DNA of 64,000 nt from Cydia pomonella (GCF_033807575.1 NC_084706.1:21614725-21678724); one strand, 5' to 3'; positions 39,456-50,622 are shown, numbered from the stretch's first letter. Program-made: numbers and translations. Notes: generated from the sequence alone by a model not told the origin.

Positions 39456-40923
39456 GTAATCATCTATATATAGAGATTGTATAAATTGGATCATACGAAG
39501 CAAAGGTTGACATACAATTTTAATTTTGTTAACCTTAGCGTAATAACCGTAAAATATAAAAAACAATTTTATACAAGTAACTCAATCAATTTGCAATAAC
39601 CTTTTTAATACGAGTAATAAAGTGTCCCATTCTCATTCATTTTACGCTGCGTTTGATTTCACGGTGCATTGCGATTCATAAAACGCAAAAGTTTATTTTA
39701 TTTTGTGTTTTCATAAAGTCGTAAAGTGTTTTAAAATGGTGCTCATAAAATGTACCAGAGGCGGTCTCGATATTGCTCTGATGTGCGAGCGGGACATCTC
39801 TATATACTGGCATAGTACTGTCTTGCTCACACACCGATGTGGCGTGCGGATCCGCATCAGTGTGATTTATTATACAGATATTTTATTATACAAAATGACC
39901 TCCTTTCATTGCTATTTTGTGTATTTGCTGTTTAAATTGTTATTTCCTTGCATTACGCTTGATTAAAACGAGTAGTACAAAAGTAAAAATCTTACTAACT
40001 ATATAAGTAATAGATTGCGAGCGTGATGGGCACCTTTGCATCGGGGACGGCCCGGTAGGCAATAGGTTGGTAGTTTTTTTTATACATATTTAGTTTATAT
40101 TTATATTTAAGTTCTGATTTATTTAGGTTTAGTTTTTAATTAGTTTTATGTTTAGATATATTTTAGTATACCTATATGTATCTTATTCGAGTAATAGATA
40201 TGTACTATTAAGTTTAGTACTAAGTACCTATTGGTACGTGACTGGTTACAGTAACATGACAAGTATTCATTTTATTGTTGGTAAAAAAACAAAGTTGTAA
40301 AAACTATCTCTTTAAACCACAAAGGACGTAAAAGTAACTAAGGTTTTGTACGAAATAAAAACGATAAATATTCCGAACAGTTACATTATCTCTATCATCG
40401 AGTAATTTATCGTCTTGTATGATTTTAAGTGTAAAACATTATGTTTATTTCAAAAATAATATTTTAAAAATCGAAACAAATGGGAAGCCGTTTTTGTTTT
40501 AATGTATTGATGAATGGTAACATGACTCACACACTCGCGTTCGATGCTCAGGCAGTTAATAAGTCGACGTGTGGTGTGAACGCAGCTTTATGAAACAAGT
40601 AGCGTCGGCAAAAGTGATGAAAATAAATCTGATTTTTTTTTTACAAGCTACTTACTTTTTTGCTAACAAGTTTGCAATAGTGTAGTTCGGTGGATAAATT
40701 TTTTTTGTTCTGAATCTGTCCCGTTATCCAAAGGGCAATAGTGGTACAGTTTGTTGGTGAAATGATGGCCAATATTGGATATGGCTTAGAACTACCACAT
40801 AAATGCATATTTGGTACATTTAAATACGATAAAATTCGTTACTTAACTGTTTAGTTTATGGTAGACATATGAGCATAACATGAAAGCAATTAAACCGGGT
40901 GCAATATTAATATATATATATAT
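39456..40923. other. No gene recognised
   Basis: An 87-codon frame at 39703-39966 lacks a family. A short AT-dinucleotide run lies at 40911-40924. Otherwise unremarkable. Confidence 0.4.
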
Positions 40924-40973
40924 ATCGAAGAGTTTTATTATATAAACATTTTATATTTATAAAACTCTTCGAT
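40924..40973. repeat. Hairpin ATCGAAGAGTTTTAT...
   Basis: ATCGAAGAGTTTTAT and ATAAAACTCTTCGAT form perfect 15-bp arms around an AT-rich centre, next to an AT microsatellite. Confidence 0.6.
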
Positions 40974-42144
40974 TCAATTTAAAATCTATCTAAAAGTAGC
41001 AAACAAAATTAAACTATGAATATAATAATTATTTAGTGTTTTAATAGGTTCTAAAGATTTACCAAATACTGTTGTAAATGTTAATCCTATATTATACTGT
41101 TGGAGTACTCATCATTGGCGTCTTGGCTTAAAACATATTTTGGTATCTTATGCAAGGGATGGTCCCTTACCAAGCGCATTACATAAAATGTAGTAAGTAA
41201 AACAGTTACTTTACAGGAGCGCTACACAGTGATCTTTGGGTAAAAGCGTGATCACTTAAATTATTTATAAATTAAAACAACTATTGACGTTAATGCACAC
41301 CTATTAACTTTATGCAAACATGTGTACCTACCTCTAACTTCAATTTTCATGTTGATTATCAGTGGGCTTGCACAGTTTCACTTTAAATATTACTTACTTT
41401 GTTTTACTAATAATATATTTTTACATTATTTTGCAACAAACGGATAACTATTATTGGCCTAATACCTATGTAAATTGTATATCTACGGCGGTTGTTGTCC
41501 TGAATACCAATAAAATAAAACGATAATAAAGGGATAATAATATAAAAGTAATTTAAAAACTAGCAGAACTTTAAGTACGTAATACGCACATACTTAGTTT
41601 CATAAGAATTAAGAAATAATCACGTTCGAAATCAAGTGTTTCTAAGTCAATTTAGGACGAAAACTTAATAATAGCATAACGAAATACATTTGTAGTAACA
41701 AAACATTAATTCTTACAAAGATATACACAGTATAGTAAAACATTTTTTCTGCTAACTTTACCCGAGGTCATCGCTTATCTGCACCACCATCGTTTTTTTC
41801 TCTATACTCCATTAGTTCCTTAATTAATATCCCGGGCGAAGTGAGCCTCGGGCGAATCAATCATAATCACCTGTTACAAAATAGGTAGGTATTTTAATAT
41901 TCACAGCTAAAAGGTTCTGGACCCCTGGAATCCGTGAGCAAGTTTTTGTTCTTAATCGTGTTAATAAGGTGGCCAGGGGTAGGCAACCGATTTGTTTGTA
42001 GCGTCGGACTAAACGGGAATTAGTAGTAAAATTGATTTTATTAATATAATTTGAGCGACGCAGATTATTCTAAAGTGTCGGTTCACTTTTTATAATTAAC
42101 GGATTTGGTTTAGTCAATTAAATAATATTATTGTTTAGTTAATT
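40974..42144. other. No gene recognised
   Basis: AT-rich with no frame of 60 codons and no shared block noticed. Confidence 0.4.
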
Positions 42145-42305
42145 ATTGGCCCCGGTGGAAGACCAGCGTTGGCCCATCCAGGCTAACACCATGCTGAGTC
42201 GGGACCATTTCGTGGCTAATATGTGTCATGTAATGTAATGTTATGTGTAAGTTTATTTTAGTTCCTCTTTTTATCTGTATATTTTTGCCACGAATAAACT
42301 ATTTC
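42145..42305 (+). mobile_element. LINE 3'-UTR fragment
   Basis: GGCCCCGGTGGAAGACCAGC GTTGGCCC, CACCATGCTGAGTCGGGACC and GCCACGAATAAACTATTTCT form the 3' terminal region of a lepidopteran LINE type I recognise. It ends with an AATAAA signal. No coding region remains. Confidence 0.6.
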
Positions 42306-43264
42306 TATTACTAAAATGTTTTTTAAATATAAGACTTGTTATAAAACAATAAATATTATGTATTACCAGTGGGGCTACACTCCTCCTTTCGGTTTTTTCC
42401 GGCTTTATTCGGCTCAGCATTGCTCCGAGCAATTATTAGGGTTTGCACAACTTAACGTCCCTATACGTACGTGCACGCCCACAGATAAGATAATGACTTG
42501 AATTTTGACAACCCTAAATGGCCGAAAGGAATAGTGCCATACATTAGAAAGGGACAGCACAATTTGTCCCTGAATCGCTGTCAAACTTCGGTTTTGTAGG
42601 AAGTGTCATTTCTGTACGGTAGTACTATTATTTACTCTGTGCTATTACTTGCAATATTCACAATTGTTTAGTACTCGTACCTGCAGTATCATGTATTAAG
42701 TATTTATAAAAGAAAAAATTAGGGTTAAGTTACCCTGGATGGATGACGTGGTTTGAAATAAAATTTATTCTTTACTTACTAAAAATTCTTGTAAATTATA
42801 CATATGACTAAAAACCATCGACCTGCCCGTGTTAAATAAAGCAATACGGTTTAATTTCACATCGATAAAATGAACTAACAATTAAGATACTTACAAGGAA
42901 AACATGTGTAATCCATCGGAAAAAACAACCTATTTCTTCATTAATGACTCAGTTTATCCATTAACGAATACGGCTAACTGTCACGTCGGATCGTTTGTCA
43001 AACTGACAGACAGACGGATGAGCTCCACGCAAGCGCACAGAAGGGCCTAAGTGGTGGCCATTTTTGTGACATGATCCGCCATTTTGAATAAGCTAATTCT
43101 ACGCAAAATATAATTATTCGTGAATCATGATTCAATCTTGTGGATGTAGGTTGATGGGTAAAAAGAAAAGGAAATTATTATATGAGTAGGTAATTTAATA
43201 CGAATATTATCAAAGCCATTCGCGGCGCTTTGATTTTGAATGTGTGCGAACCAGTATTTGATTT
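42306..43264. other. No gene recognised
   Basis: Positions 42380-42620 (CTCCTTTCGGTTTTTTCCGG, GCCGAAAGGAATAGTGCC) look like a decayed dispersed repeat with weakly inverted ends; I could not define its borders. No gene. Confidence 0.4.
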
Positions 43265-43992
43265 ACCTATACATCAATTTAAAAAAATACGTGTTTATTT
43301 AATTTTAATAATTCTTAAAATATTAATACTTTATCCCGAAAAGTTAATAAAACTAAAGGCACCAGAAATACTTATGTAATAAAGCGACTTTTGCGTTCTT
43401 TATAATGATTAAATAACAGCTTTCGTTTCGGAGACAAATGCTAAAGTCTAATAAAAAATAAAAAGTTTTATCGTCGGCTTTATTTTTCTTTAGACAGTCT
43501 TCTTTAATGAGTTTGCGTTTGTTGTTCTATAGAGTATTTTTTTCTGTAGTATATTTCCATAATTTTTTCAAATGGTATTTCGTACATAAGTTTCGAAAAC
43601 CTTATTGGCACGAGCTATTCCATTCCCCCGCGATTCAAACTCGGCCGTCAAATCCACTCGGCTCGGTTTTTTTTATGTGTGGTATGTTATCGAGTTTTAA
43701 AACATTCTAAAACCAATTTTAGACCGTTACTCGATAACTCCCAATTTTAACTTTACTAATTCGATAACTCTATTTGTGGCTCGTATTATACAATCATAAA
43801 ACATTTTATTGCATTTTTCTTATCGGCGACCAAGTGAGTTTCATATCACTTGCCATAGTAAACTAGTCCTTGCTGCTTGGTAATACAACCATATTATTTT
43901 GGGCCTATACTGTTCATGTTCATTTGAAATATAAGCTACTATCGTTATAGTAAATCATTAGAAATGCTCTGAGAAACACTAAATAGTGTATG
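43265..43992. repeat. Block B, copy 2
   Basis: Near-identical to 37171-37898. It is preceded by CCAGTATTTGATTT and followed by AATTGTAGCCAAG, so neither the hairpin arm nor block A is present. This may be the ancestral location of B. Confidence 0.93.
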
Positions 43993-44935
43993 AATTGTAG
44001 CCAAGAACGAAATGGATTTATAAAAGAGTTCCGTATAGGTACTTCAACTAATTATACTACTAGGTAAAGAATGATCAAACCAATTAAGGAGCACCATTCT
44101 TAGTGCCCGTAAGATCCGATCTTAGATAAATGTCAATGGATCAAACCAATATACCTATCAAGTACTTCATTTTTACATAAGAATCATCCGACCACTTACA
44201 TTTCTAAAAATAAATCAATCATTACGTATTCCCAATGACGGTTTGAACCCTTTTTTGACAAGTTTTCACAAATAATAATATATGAAATCGATGCATTAAG
44301 GCGGTTTATTTACAAAGGGCCTACCGGGAAACGCGGAAATATTAATTTAATTAACTACCTCTTTATCGCTCGAATATGCAAAAGTGATAGAGAGGTTAGA
44401 TAAGTTTTTTTTGTTTGTTTGTTTAAAAAAAAACAAAATTTCGATTTTTTTGGTTCGCGGTAGACTCTCAAATTGTGATGGATTGTGGCATGGCGCTCCC
44501 TACGCAGTTTTGCGTAATATTCCCTATTAAATTGAACGAAATCGAAACAAAAAGTGAACGAAAATTGGTTTGCAAAATTTGAATACAACTTACATACGAC
44601 CATTATAGGTGCAAAATGCAAGAGCATGTAAAAAGTCACGGCAAAACCACTTTTCAAATTGCGGTAACGGTTTAACGAACACGTTATATTTTAGTTACTT
44701 TACTACGGAACCCTGACAGCCCGCGGTATCGGGTTCGTGCGGTTTACGGCTAAGCTATATTACTTCATCGTGACCCGTAAAAAATATTGATTTTACTACA
44801 TTATATTTCTCTTCATTGGATAAAGATGTGGTCCAAAATTCACAGTTTAAATTATATAAACGTATTATAAAGAGAAACATCAATTATTATCGGTAGGTTT
44901 TAATAACAAAACTTCCGTGAGACTCAGATATATTA
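43993..44935. other. No gene recognised
   Basis: A 100-codon minus frame at 44355-44657 has no recognisable family. No other structure. Confidence 0.4.
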
Positions 44936-45392
44936 AATACTAGCATCCCGCTTCGGCTTCGCACGGGTATGTATAATACATATAAACGTTCGTCTTGAAT
45001 CACTCTATATATTTAAATAAACCGCATCAAAATCCGCAAAAAAAATTGACGACCGGTTTGGCCTAGTGGGTAGTGACCCTGCCTACGAAGCTGATGGTCC
45101 CGGGTTCAAATCCTGGTAAGGGCATTTATTCGTGTAATGAGCATGGATATTTGTTCCTGAGTTATGGGTGTTTTCTATGTATTTAAGTATTTATAAATAT
45201 TTATATATTTATATATCGTTGTCTAAGTACCCTCAACACAAGCATTATTGAGCTTACTGTGGGACTTAGTCAATTTGTGTAATAATGTCCTATAATATTT
45301 ATTTATTTATTTATCCGTTGCGCAGTTTTAAAGATCTAAGCATACATACGGACAGACAGCGGAAAGCGACTTTGCTTTATACTATGTAGTGA
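44936..45392 (+). repeat. Dispersed repeat (CTTCGGCTTCGCACGGG type) split by a SINE
   Basis: ATACTAGCATCCCGCTTCGG CTTCGCACGGG begins the repeat and AAACCGCATCAAAATCCG leads to the SINE. After it, CCGTTGCGCAGTTTTAAAGA TCTAAGCATACATACGGACA and GCTTTATACTATGTAGTGA complete the pattern. This repeat type is widespread in Lepidoptera. Confidence 0.7.
45046..45312 (+). mobile_element. tRNA-derived SINE (GACGACCGG family), full length
   Basis: TTGACGACCGGTTTGGCCTA GTGGGTAGTGACCC, B box GGTCCCGGGTTCAAATCC and the complete body and TATTTATT tail are present. It is inserted in the repeat at 44936-45392; ATCCG on both sides is a possible short TSD. Confidence 0.88.
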
Positions 45393-46044
45393 TATTACAA
45401 TGGATCAATCACGTTTGGGGGTGTTGAAGCTCCTCATTATGCAGCTTCACATGGCGAGCAATTTTCGACATAAAAAAAACTTAGTTACCTGAATTAACAT
45501 ATTTTATACTTACACCTTTAGACTGTTTGATAAATATTGCAAATTTTGATTCTCAACTATTTTATTATACAGCTAATATTTAGGCTAGGTATTTATTTAC
45601 GATTCGGAATAAAAATGATTGTATTAAAAATAGTGTTGTTTCCAGAAACACGCCCGTTCGTAGGTGTTTTTCCTCGATTGAAGACATTGACAATGTTCTT
45701 TTTGCACCCGCAAATTACCGACCGACGACGCCGCGACGTTCTAATGACGTTAACTCAAAATGTAGAAAACACGTGACCGGGGTGATTGATTTTGTGATTG
45801 GATAATTAAGGGTCTGTTCTACCATAGAGAAATGTTAATGTACGCTTAGAGTGCTCAATCCATACCTTAGTTTCCTTACTTAAAAATAATAAGTTGTATG
45901 GTATGGTAAAACGTATTATTAATAAATCTATAACTCTTTACTCATTAAGCTTAAATCTCAAATAAGTTTTAGCAAAGCGAGCTAAAAACTTATTATAAAT
46001 GGGATTTTAATGATGTTATCTATGTATGCAGTGAGCACCCTAAT
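45393..46044. other. No gene recognised
   Basis: A 79-codon frame at 45537-45776 is without family. AAGTTTTTAGC motifs near 45965-45995 form a small inverted repeat. Confidence 0.4.
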
Positions 46045-46391
46045 GGCTCCTCTACACGATGGTCCAACGCTGAGCCAGCGAACAGCGAAATGGCCATGCA
46101 ATGGTAATGGTTCCTCTGCACGATGGCCCAGCGCTGGACCAGCGAGATGGCCACGCGATGGTGATGGCTCCTCTACACGATGGACAGCGTGTAGAGAAGG
46201 TAGTGGTGCCATAAGCTATCTAGCTTATGGCACGGCGGGATGGCGATGGGATGGCCATGGTGTCGGTTTTTCGTCCGCACATCAAAGGTGGGCCAACGAT
46301 GGTGCGTACGTGGCCCATTCAGTAGTGCGTGCTGTCAACCATCGCATGGCCATCTCGCTGGTCCAGCGCTGGGCCATCGTGTAGAGGAGCC
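46045..46391. mobile_element. Composite MITE of the GGCTCCTCTACACGATGG family
   Basis: Outer ends GGCTCCTCTACACGATGGTC and CAGCGCTGGGCCATCGTGTA GAGGAGCC are inverted repeats. Inside, the terminus recurs as GGTTCCTCTGCACGATGGCC (near 46109) and GGCTCCTCTACACGATGGAC (near 46165). The centre has a perfect 12-bp-arm hairpin, GTGCCATAAGCT / AGCTTATGGCAC (46206-46233). GCGATGG / CCATCGC motifs abound. This looks like at least two nested insertions of the same family. A 124-codon frame across it is a by-product of the repeats. Confidence 0.78.
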
Positions 46392-47214
46392 ATAAGCTTA
46401 CTTACTTCTGAATGGTTATACCAAATCGTCTGTCACCAGTAAAACGTTTGCAATTTTTTTCTCTTGATATAAATTAAATCATTTGCAAGCAAAATTATCT
46501 CAGACAAAATCTTAATACCTACTAGTTCCCAATACTAGTAATAATACATTTTAATATTAAATATATTGGTTTCCGATGCACTATAACTAGGCAATTTTAC
46601 TTCAAGTAGGTGTAAGAGATATTCGCTATTCGGCCGAATAGTACGCAATATTTACCGAATATTCGTAGTATCTTTGATGAAACTCTCATTGCCATGCAAA
46701 TATCTTTGTTCCATTCCCAAGGGATAAATAGAATCATTTACATTTTTTACAATATTGTTTGTACTCATCTTATCCATTCAACCACTAATGTCACCTTATT
46801 ATCAATGACAGTAAGCTACAAATTTGCTTGCTATATAATATCCACTGCAAATTGTCAAGTATAGGTAGTTGCAATGGTAAATTTAAAACTCTGGCCTTAG
46901 GGCTGGCACGTAATTGAAACCAGTCGGTGCGTGAAATCTGTACAATGAAGGGACTAATTTTAAAGAAGATTATCGCCCTAAGCTCATCGATCGAAGCGAT
47001 AATAAAACATGGGATCGTGATAAACTGTAGGGTTGTCGCAGCTAGATTAAATATAAGTTGTTTATCAATAGTATATGTCATGTATTGTTTAATAATAATA
47101 AACGTTTTGATATAGGTACGTTACGGTTGTTGCTGATATATCAAAACCCTTAACTCTTTTTAAAAAGCTTATGTGCCTACATAATATGTAGATATTTTAT
47201 ACTTTACCCAGCAT
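46392..47214. other. No gene recognised
   Basis: ATTCGGCCGAATAGT and ACCGAATATTCG near 46630-46665 are simple-repeat-like. A 96-codon minus frame at 46791-47081 has no family. Confidence 0.4.
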
Positions 47215-47430
47215 TGTGGTTCCAGCGCGCATAAGTTTTTTTGCAGAAATCGCGAAGCGTCTGATTGACGTAACTGGTGACCGAAGAGCTGGCGGCTACC
47301 TCGCACATCGTATCAGCATTGCGATACAAGGAAATGCCGTCAGCATCCTTGCTAGGCTTGGTACAATACCTCGAGGGCCTATTTTAGATTTAAGCTAGTT
47401 ATAGTAATACCTCTGTATACCTATATCTAT
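47215..47430 (+). mobile_element. LINE remnant, C-terminal end with 3' UTR
   Basis: The plus frame reads FFAEIAKRLIDVTGDRRAGG and YLAHRISIAIQGNAVSILAR to a stop after PRGPILDLS. Then GCTAGTTATAGTAATACC begins the 3' UTR. This is the same subfamily as 39136-39455 and 59918-60090. About 58 codons remain open. Confidence 0.8.
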
Positions 47431-47492
47431 TATGTAAATTCCTATTTAAATACTAATATAGAAAAAAAAAATATATAGAAAATATATTTAGT

Positions 47493-47558
47493 ATAGTACG
47501 TTCTGAATGTTTTCTAAATTTACCTTTTAAAATTTAGAAAACATCCAGAACGTACTAT
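47493..47558. repeat. Near-perfect hairpin, 29-bp arms
   Basis: The arms 47493-47521 and 47530-47558 are reverse complements with one mismatch, around an 8-nt loop ACCTTTTA. The arm starts ATAGTACGTTCTGAATGTTT. As RNA it would be a ~66-nt stem-loop of pre-miRNA size. It may equally be a tiny palindromic MITE. Confidence 0.78.
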
Positions 47559-47920
47559 TTAGGGTAACTGGCAACCCTAACTGGCATGACAGGGACACAA
47601 AGCGATTTGTCAAGATACTTTTTTCAAGACATCTAAACTATTTTTTATGTCTACATCGATATACTTGTACAATTAAAAAAGTTTAAAAAGCGTTTTGAAT
47701 GAACAGAAAATCAACAAAAAAGTTACTTACCAGATAAGTTATTTTGTCAACTTGACAAGATTTTAAGCTTAAGTTGTTCCATTCGTCTTTGTATTAGAGA
47801 GGGTGCTAAATATAATATTTTATTGTAAATTAATACCTTGCATACTGATTTGTTTAATTTACGCCTTGATTAACGTCGAAGAATTGCCGATAATATCTCC
47901 AGTATGGAAAGGGCGCAGTA
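47559..47920. other. No gene recognised
   Basis: AT-rich; a 60-codon frame at 47803-47985 runs into the next element. Confidence 0.4.
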
Positions 47921-48153
47921 GTACAGTCAGCATCAAAAGTAGCGAATCAAACAAGGTGTCAAAAGTAGATACTTTTGTTCTGTAACAGCTTAACAAAAAG
48001 TGACAGTTCTATTATATGTAGAACAATTAAGACTGTAAAATATATAATTTTGAACGTACATTTTAGAGATTTATCTATATTTGGAAAAGTTATCTGGAAT
48101 ATCAGATACTTTTGGCGCGTTGTTTCATCCGCTACTATTAATGCTGACTGTAC
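47921..48153. mobile_element. MITE, GTACAGTCAGCATCAA family, copy 2
   Basis: Ends GTACAGTCAGCATCAAAAGT and CTACTATTAATGCTGACTGT AC are inverted repeats. Length is 233 bp. The interior is an inverted version of 7313-7539 (GATACTTTTG...CTGTAACAGCTTAACAAAAG, CAGATACTTTTGGCGCGTTG). No coding. Confidence 0.87.
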
Positions 48154-48396
48154 AACATGAGGCTACAGAAGCATATAAACTCACACTATCGGCTATGTTG
48201 ACATTTACACGGTCCAGAGAATGTCGCCGATGTTCGACGATACGCCCTGTACCAATACTAGTGTAATGTTGTTCAATAATGAAAATATATCTGGAAATGT
48301 GGGTTATGTTGCCAAGTAGCGAGATATCTTTAAAGTTCAGTGACACCTGGCCCCTGTTTCACAACGCTGACAATTTTCATCTGACATTGCCGACCT

Positions 48397-48651
48397 GTTA
48401 GTGACCCTGCCTACGAAGCTGATGGTCCCGGGTTCAAATACTGGTAAGGGCATTTATTTGTGTGATGAGCATGGATATTTGTTCCTGAGTCATGGGTGTT
48501 TTCTATGTATTTAAGTATTTATAAATATTTATATATTATATATATCGTTGTCTAAGTACCCTCAACACAAGCCTTATTGAGCTTACTGTGAGACTTAGTC
48601 AATTTGTGTAATAATGTCCTATAATATTTATTTATATATTTATTTATTTAT
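48397..48651 (+). mobile_element. tRNA-derived SINE (GACGACCGG family), 5' end missing
   Basis: It starts within the A box (GTTAGTGACCCTGCCTACGA) and keeps a B box with one change (GGTCCCGGGTTCAAATACTG), the full body and a long TATTTATT tail. Confidence 0.85.
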
Positions 48652-48689
48652 TGACAAGTCACCGTACATTGCTGGTTCAACAAGTAAAC

Positions 48690-49150
48690 ATTGACGCTTA
48701 TACTTTCGTTACTTATCGACCCAGAAATGTATACAGGAAATTGGAATCTGGGCGCCTGTTTTCCACACTGATTGCTGTAAAACAGCGTAAAAAAGCGTAT
48801 TTGATTAAAGGACTATGCGTCAAAATGGTCCAAAAACCAACAGAGTTGAGAATTAGGACAATAGACAGGTATTTCTATGTACTTCATTTCGTTCTATAGG
48901 CACTAAGAGGAATTCCATTGTAGAACGGAGATATTTATATTTTGGTCAAAATGTCATCACCCTTATTACCCAGGCAATAGAGTGGGCAACGCAACAGGCT
49001 AAAGACCTTACTCTCATTTCTGTTGGTTTTTGGACCAGGTTCAATACAAAGTTGCAGATGGTCCGCTTGCATTTATTATAAATTATGTTTTTCCAATGTG
49101 TCGTCGATTTTGGATCAGTCCGTTTCTGCCGAATAAAAGAAAACTGCAAA
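48690..49150. repeat. Inverted repeat of a TGGTCCAAAAACCAACAGA block
   Basis: TGGTCCAAAAACCAACAGAG (48825 onward) is inverted at about 49013-49037 (TCTGTTGGTTTTTGGACCA). The arms are about 25 bp and about 170 bp apart. Open frames on opposite strands consequently share the peptide VQKPTE(L/M)R(I/V)R. No gene inferred. Confidence 0.55.
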
Positions 49151-49328
49151 AAACTTTAAATCCTCTAACGCAACTTGTTGTGAATCAATAGAGGCCGAAT
49201 GAGATTTTTTCTATTGCAGAGGCATTATTTTCGCTATTTAGGGATTGGTAAAAAATATCAAACACCGTTTTACTAAAAATCGATACTATTAGATATTATA
49301 TTCCAATTTTTTGACTAACTGTACTAAA

Positions 49329-49472
49329 ATATGTGACCGCGGCCCGCAAAACGTCCCACTCTGTCGCTTGCCATAAGGACGCCTTGACAAGTTATTCGTA
49401 TAAAGTTACAAGCAAATCTAGTCTTTATGGCAAGTGACAAAGTGGGACGTATTGCTGGCTGCGGTCGCATAT
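49329..49472. mobile_element. MITE with ATATGTGACCGCGGC ends
   Basis: ATATGTGACCGCGGCCCGCA AAACGTCCCACT and AGTGGGACGTATTGCTGGCT GCGGTCGCATAT are inverted repeats. The arms extend about 52 bp through CTTGCCATAA. It is 144 bp and non-coding. Confidence 0.82.
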
Positions 49473-49693
49473 GTAACTTAAAACAAAATATATCATGTTA
49501 TCTACCTACATGTCCTACATCAAGTATTAATATTAAACCACATAACATTTAATAATTGCTCGTTCTAGCTTCCCTATTAATTAGATTATATTAGTATTTT
49601 TAATTAAAATTGTGGCTCTTAGTGTTTCTATTTTTCTTTTGTACCTACTATATGTATATACCCCATAAGTTTAATTTTCTTAGCTCAATTATT

Positions 49694-49957
49694 TTGACGA
49701 CCGGTTTGGCCTAGTGGGTAGTGACCCTGCCTACGAAGCTGATGATCCCGGGTTCAAATCCTGGTAAGGGCATTTATTCGTGTGATGAGCATGGATATTT
49801 GTTCCTGAGTCATGGGTGTTTTCTATGTATTTAAGTATTTATAAATATTTATATATTATATATATCGTTGTCTAAGTACCCGCAACACAAGCCTTATTGA
49901 GCTTACTGTGGGACTTAGTCAATTTGTGTAATAATGTCGTATAATATTTATTTATAA
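49694..49957 (+). mobile_element. tRNA-derived SINE (GACGACCGG family), full length
   Basis: Complete head (TTGACGACCGGTTTGGCCTA), B box GATCCCGGGTTCAAATCC, body and TATTTAT tail. AATTAT-like sequence on both sides may be a short TSD. Confidence 0.88.
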
Positions 49958-50349
49958 TTATCTAATTAGTTTAAATTAAAATTAATATTCACCTAATAAT
50001 ATGAAAGTGTGTATTTGCTTTAAAATGCTTATTTTAACATTAATATATACCTCGTTAGTCTTATGACCAGAAACAACAAAGAAAGTAACATTTCGAAACC
50101 TTTTAAGGTGAAGTGGGCGGAGGATAATGTAATTTAATACTTTTTGTTTCCACTTCCCGTCAAGCGAACTTTATGTATATATATATATATTTTTTATCTT
50201 TGAGTTTTATAAAACTGTAGTCAAAAATAATTTCTGTTATTTTTGGATCAGCATTTTTTGTTCATTTGCACCCTTACCACTACTACTAAATTACCTAAAA
50301 TAAACTACGAGTATATATTCCTTTGCAATAAGTGCAAATAATAATAATA
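49958..50349. other. No gene; AT microsatellite
   Basis: An AT-dinucleotide run lies at about 50176-50190 and ATAATAATA at about 50340. Nothing else recognised. Confidence 0.45.
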
Positions 50350-50622
50350 AGTCAGCTTATATACGTCCCACTGCTGGGCACAGGCCTCCTCTCATGCGCG
50401 AGAGGGCTTGACGCTAGCCCAACGCGGATTGAGGACTTCACATTATACCTTTGAATTTCTTCGCGATTTCCTCACGATGTTTTCCTTCACCGAGAAGCTA
50501 GTGGTAAATATCAAATGATATTTCGTACATAAGTTCCGCAAAACTTATTGGCACGAGCCAGGATTTGAGCCCGCGACCTCCGGATTGTAAGTCGGACGTC
50601 ATATCCACTCGGTCTGCGGCTT
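50350..50622 (-). mobile_element. tRNA-derived SINE with CCCAGCAGTGGGA tail
   Basis: On the minus strand: head AAGCCGCAGACCGAGTGGAT, TTACAATCCGGAGGTCGCGG and GCTCAAATCC (B box), then GCTCGTGCCAATAAGTTTTG, CTTATGTACGAAATATCATT and GGTGAAGGAAAACATCGTGA. Through here it matches the SINE at 2414-2755. The tail differs: GCATGAGAGGAGGCCTGTGC CCAGCAGTGGGACGTATATA AGCTGAC, close to the LINE end at 7895-8050. It ends at a short TTATTATTATT. The box A region is degenerate. Confidence 0.85.

Noticed and set aside
46010..46384. 124-codon Trp-rich frame
   Set aside because: The repeated W, P and S residues result from tandem and inverted copies of a MITE terminus, not from protein selection.
50176..50190. 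AT-dinucleotide run as an origin or regulatory feature
   Set aside because: A short microsatellite, one of several similar AT runs (4509, 40911, 61970), with no associated structure.
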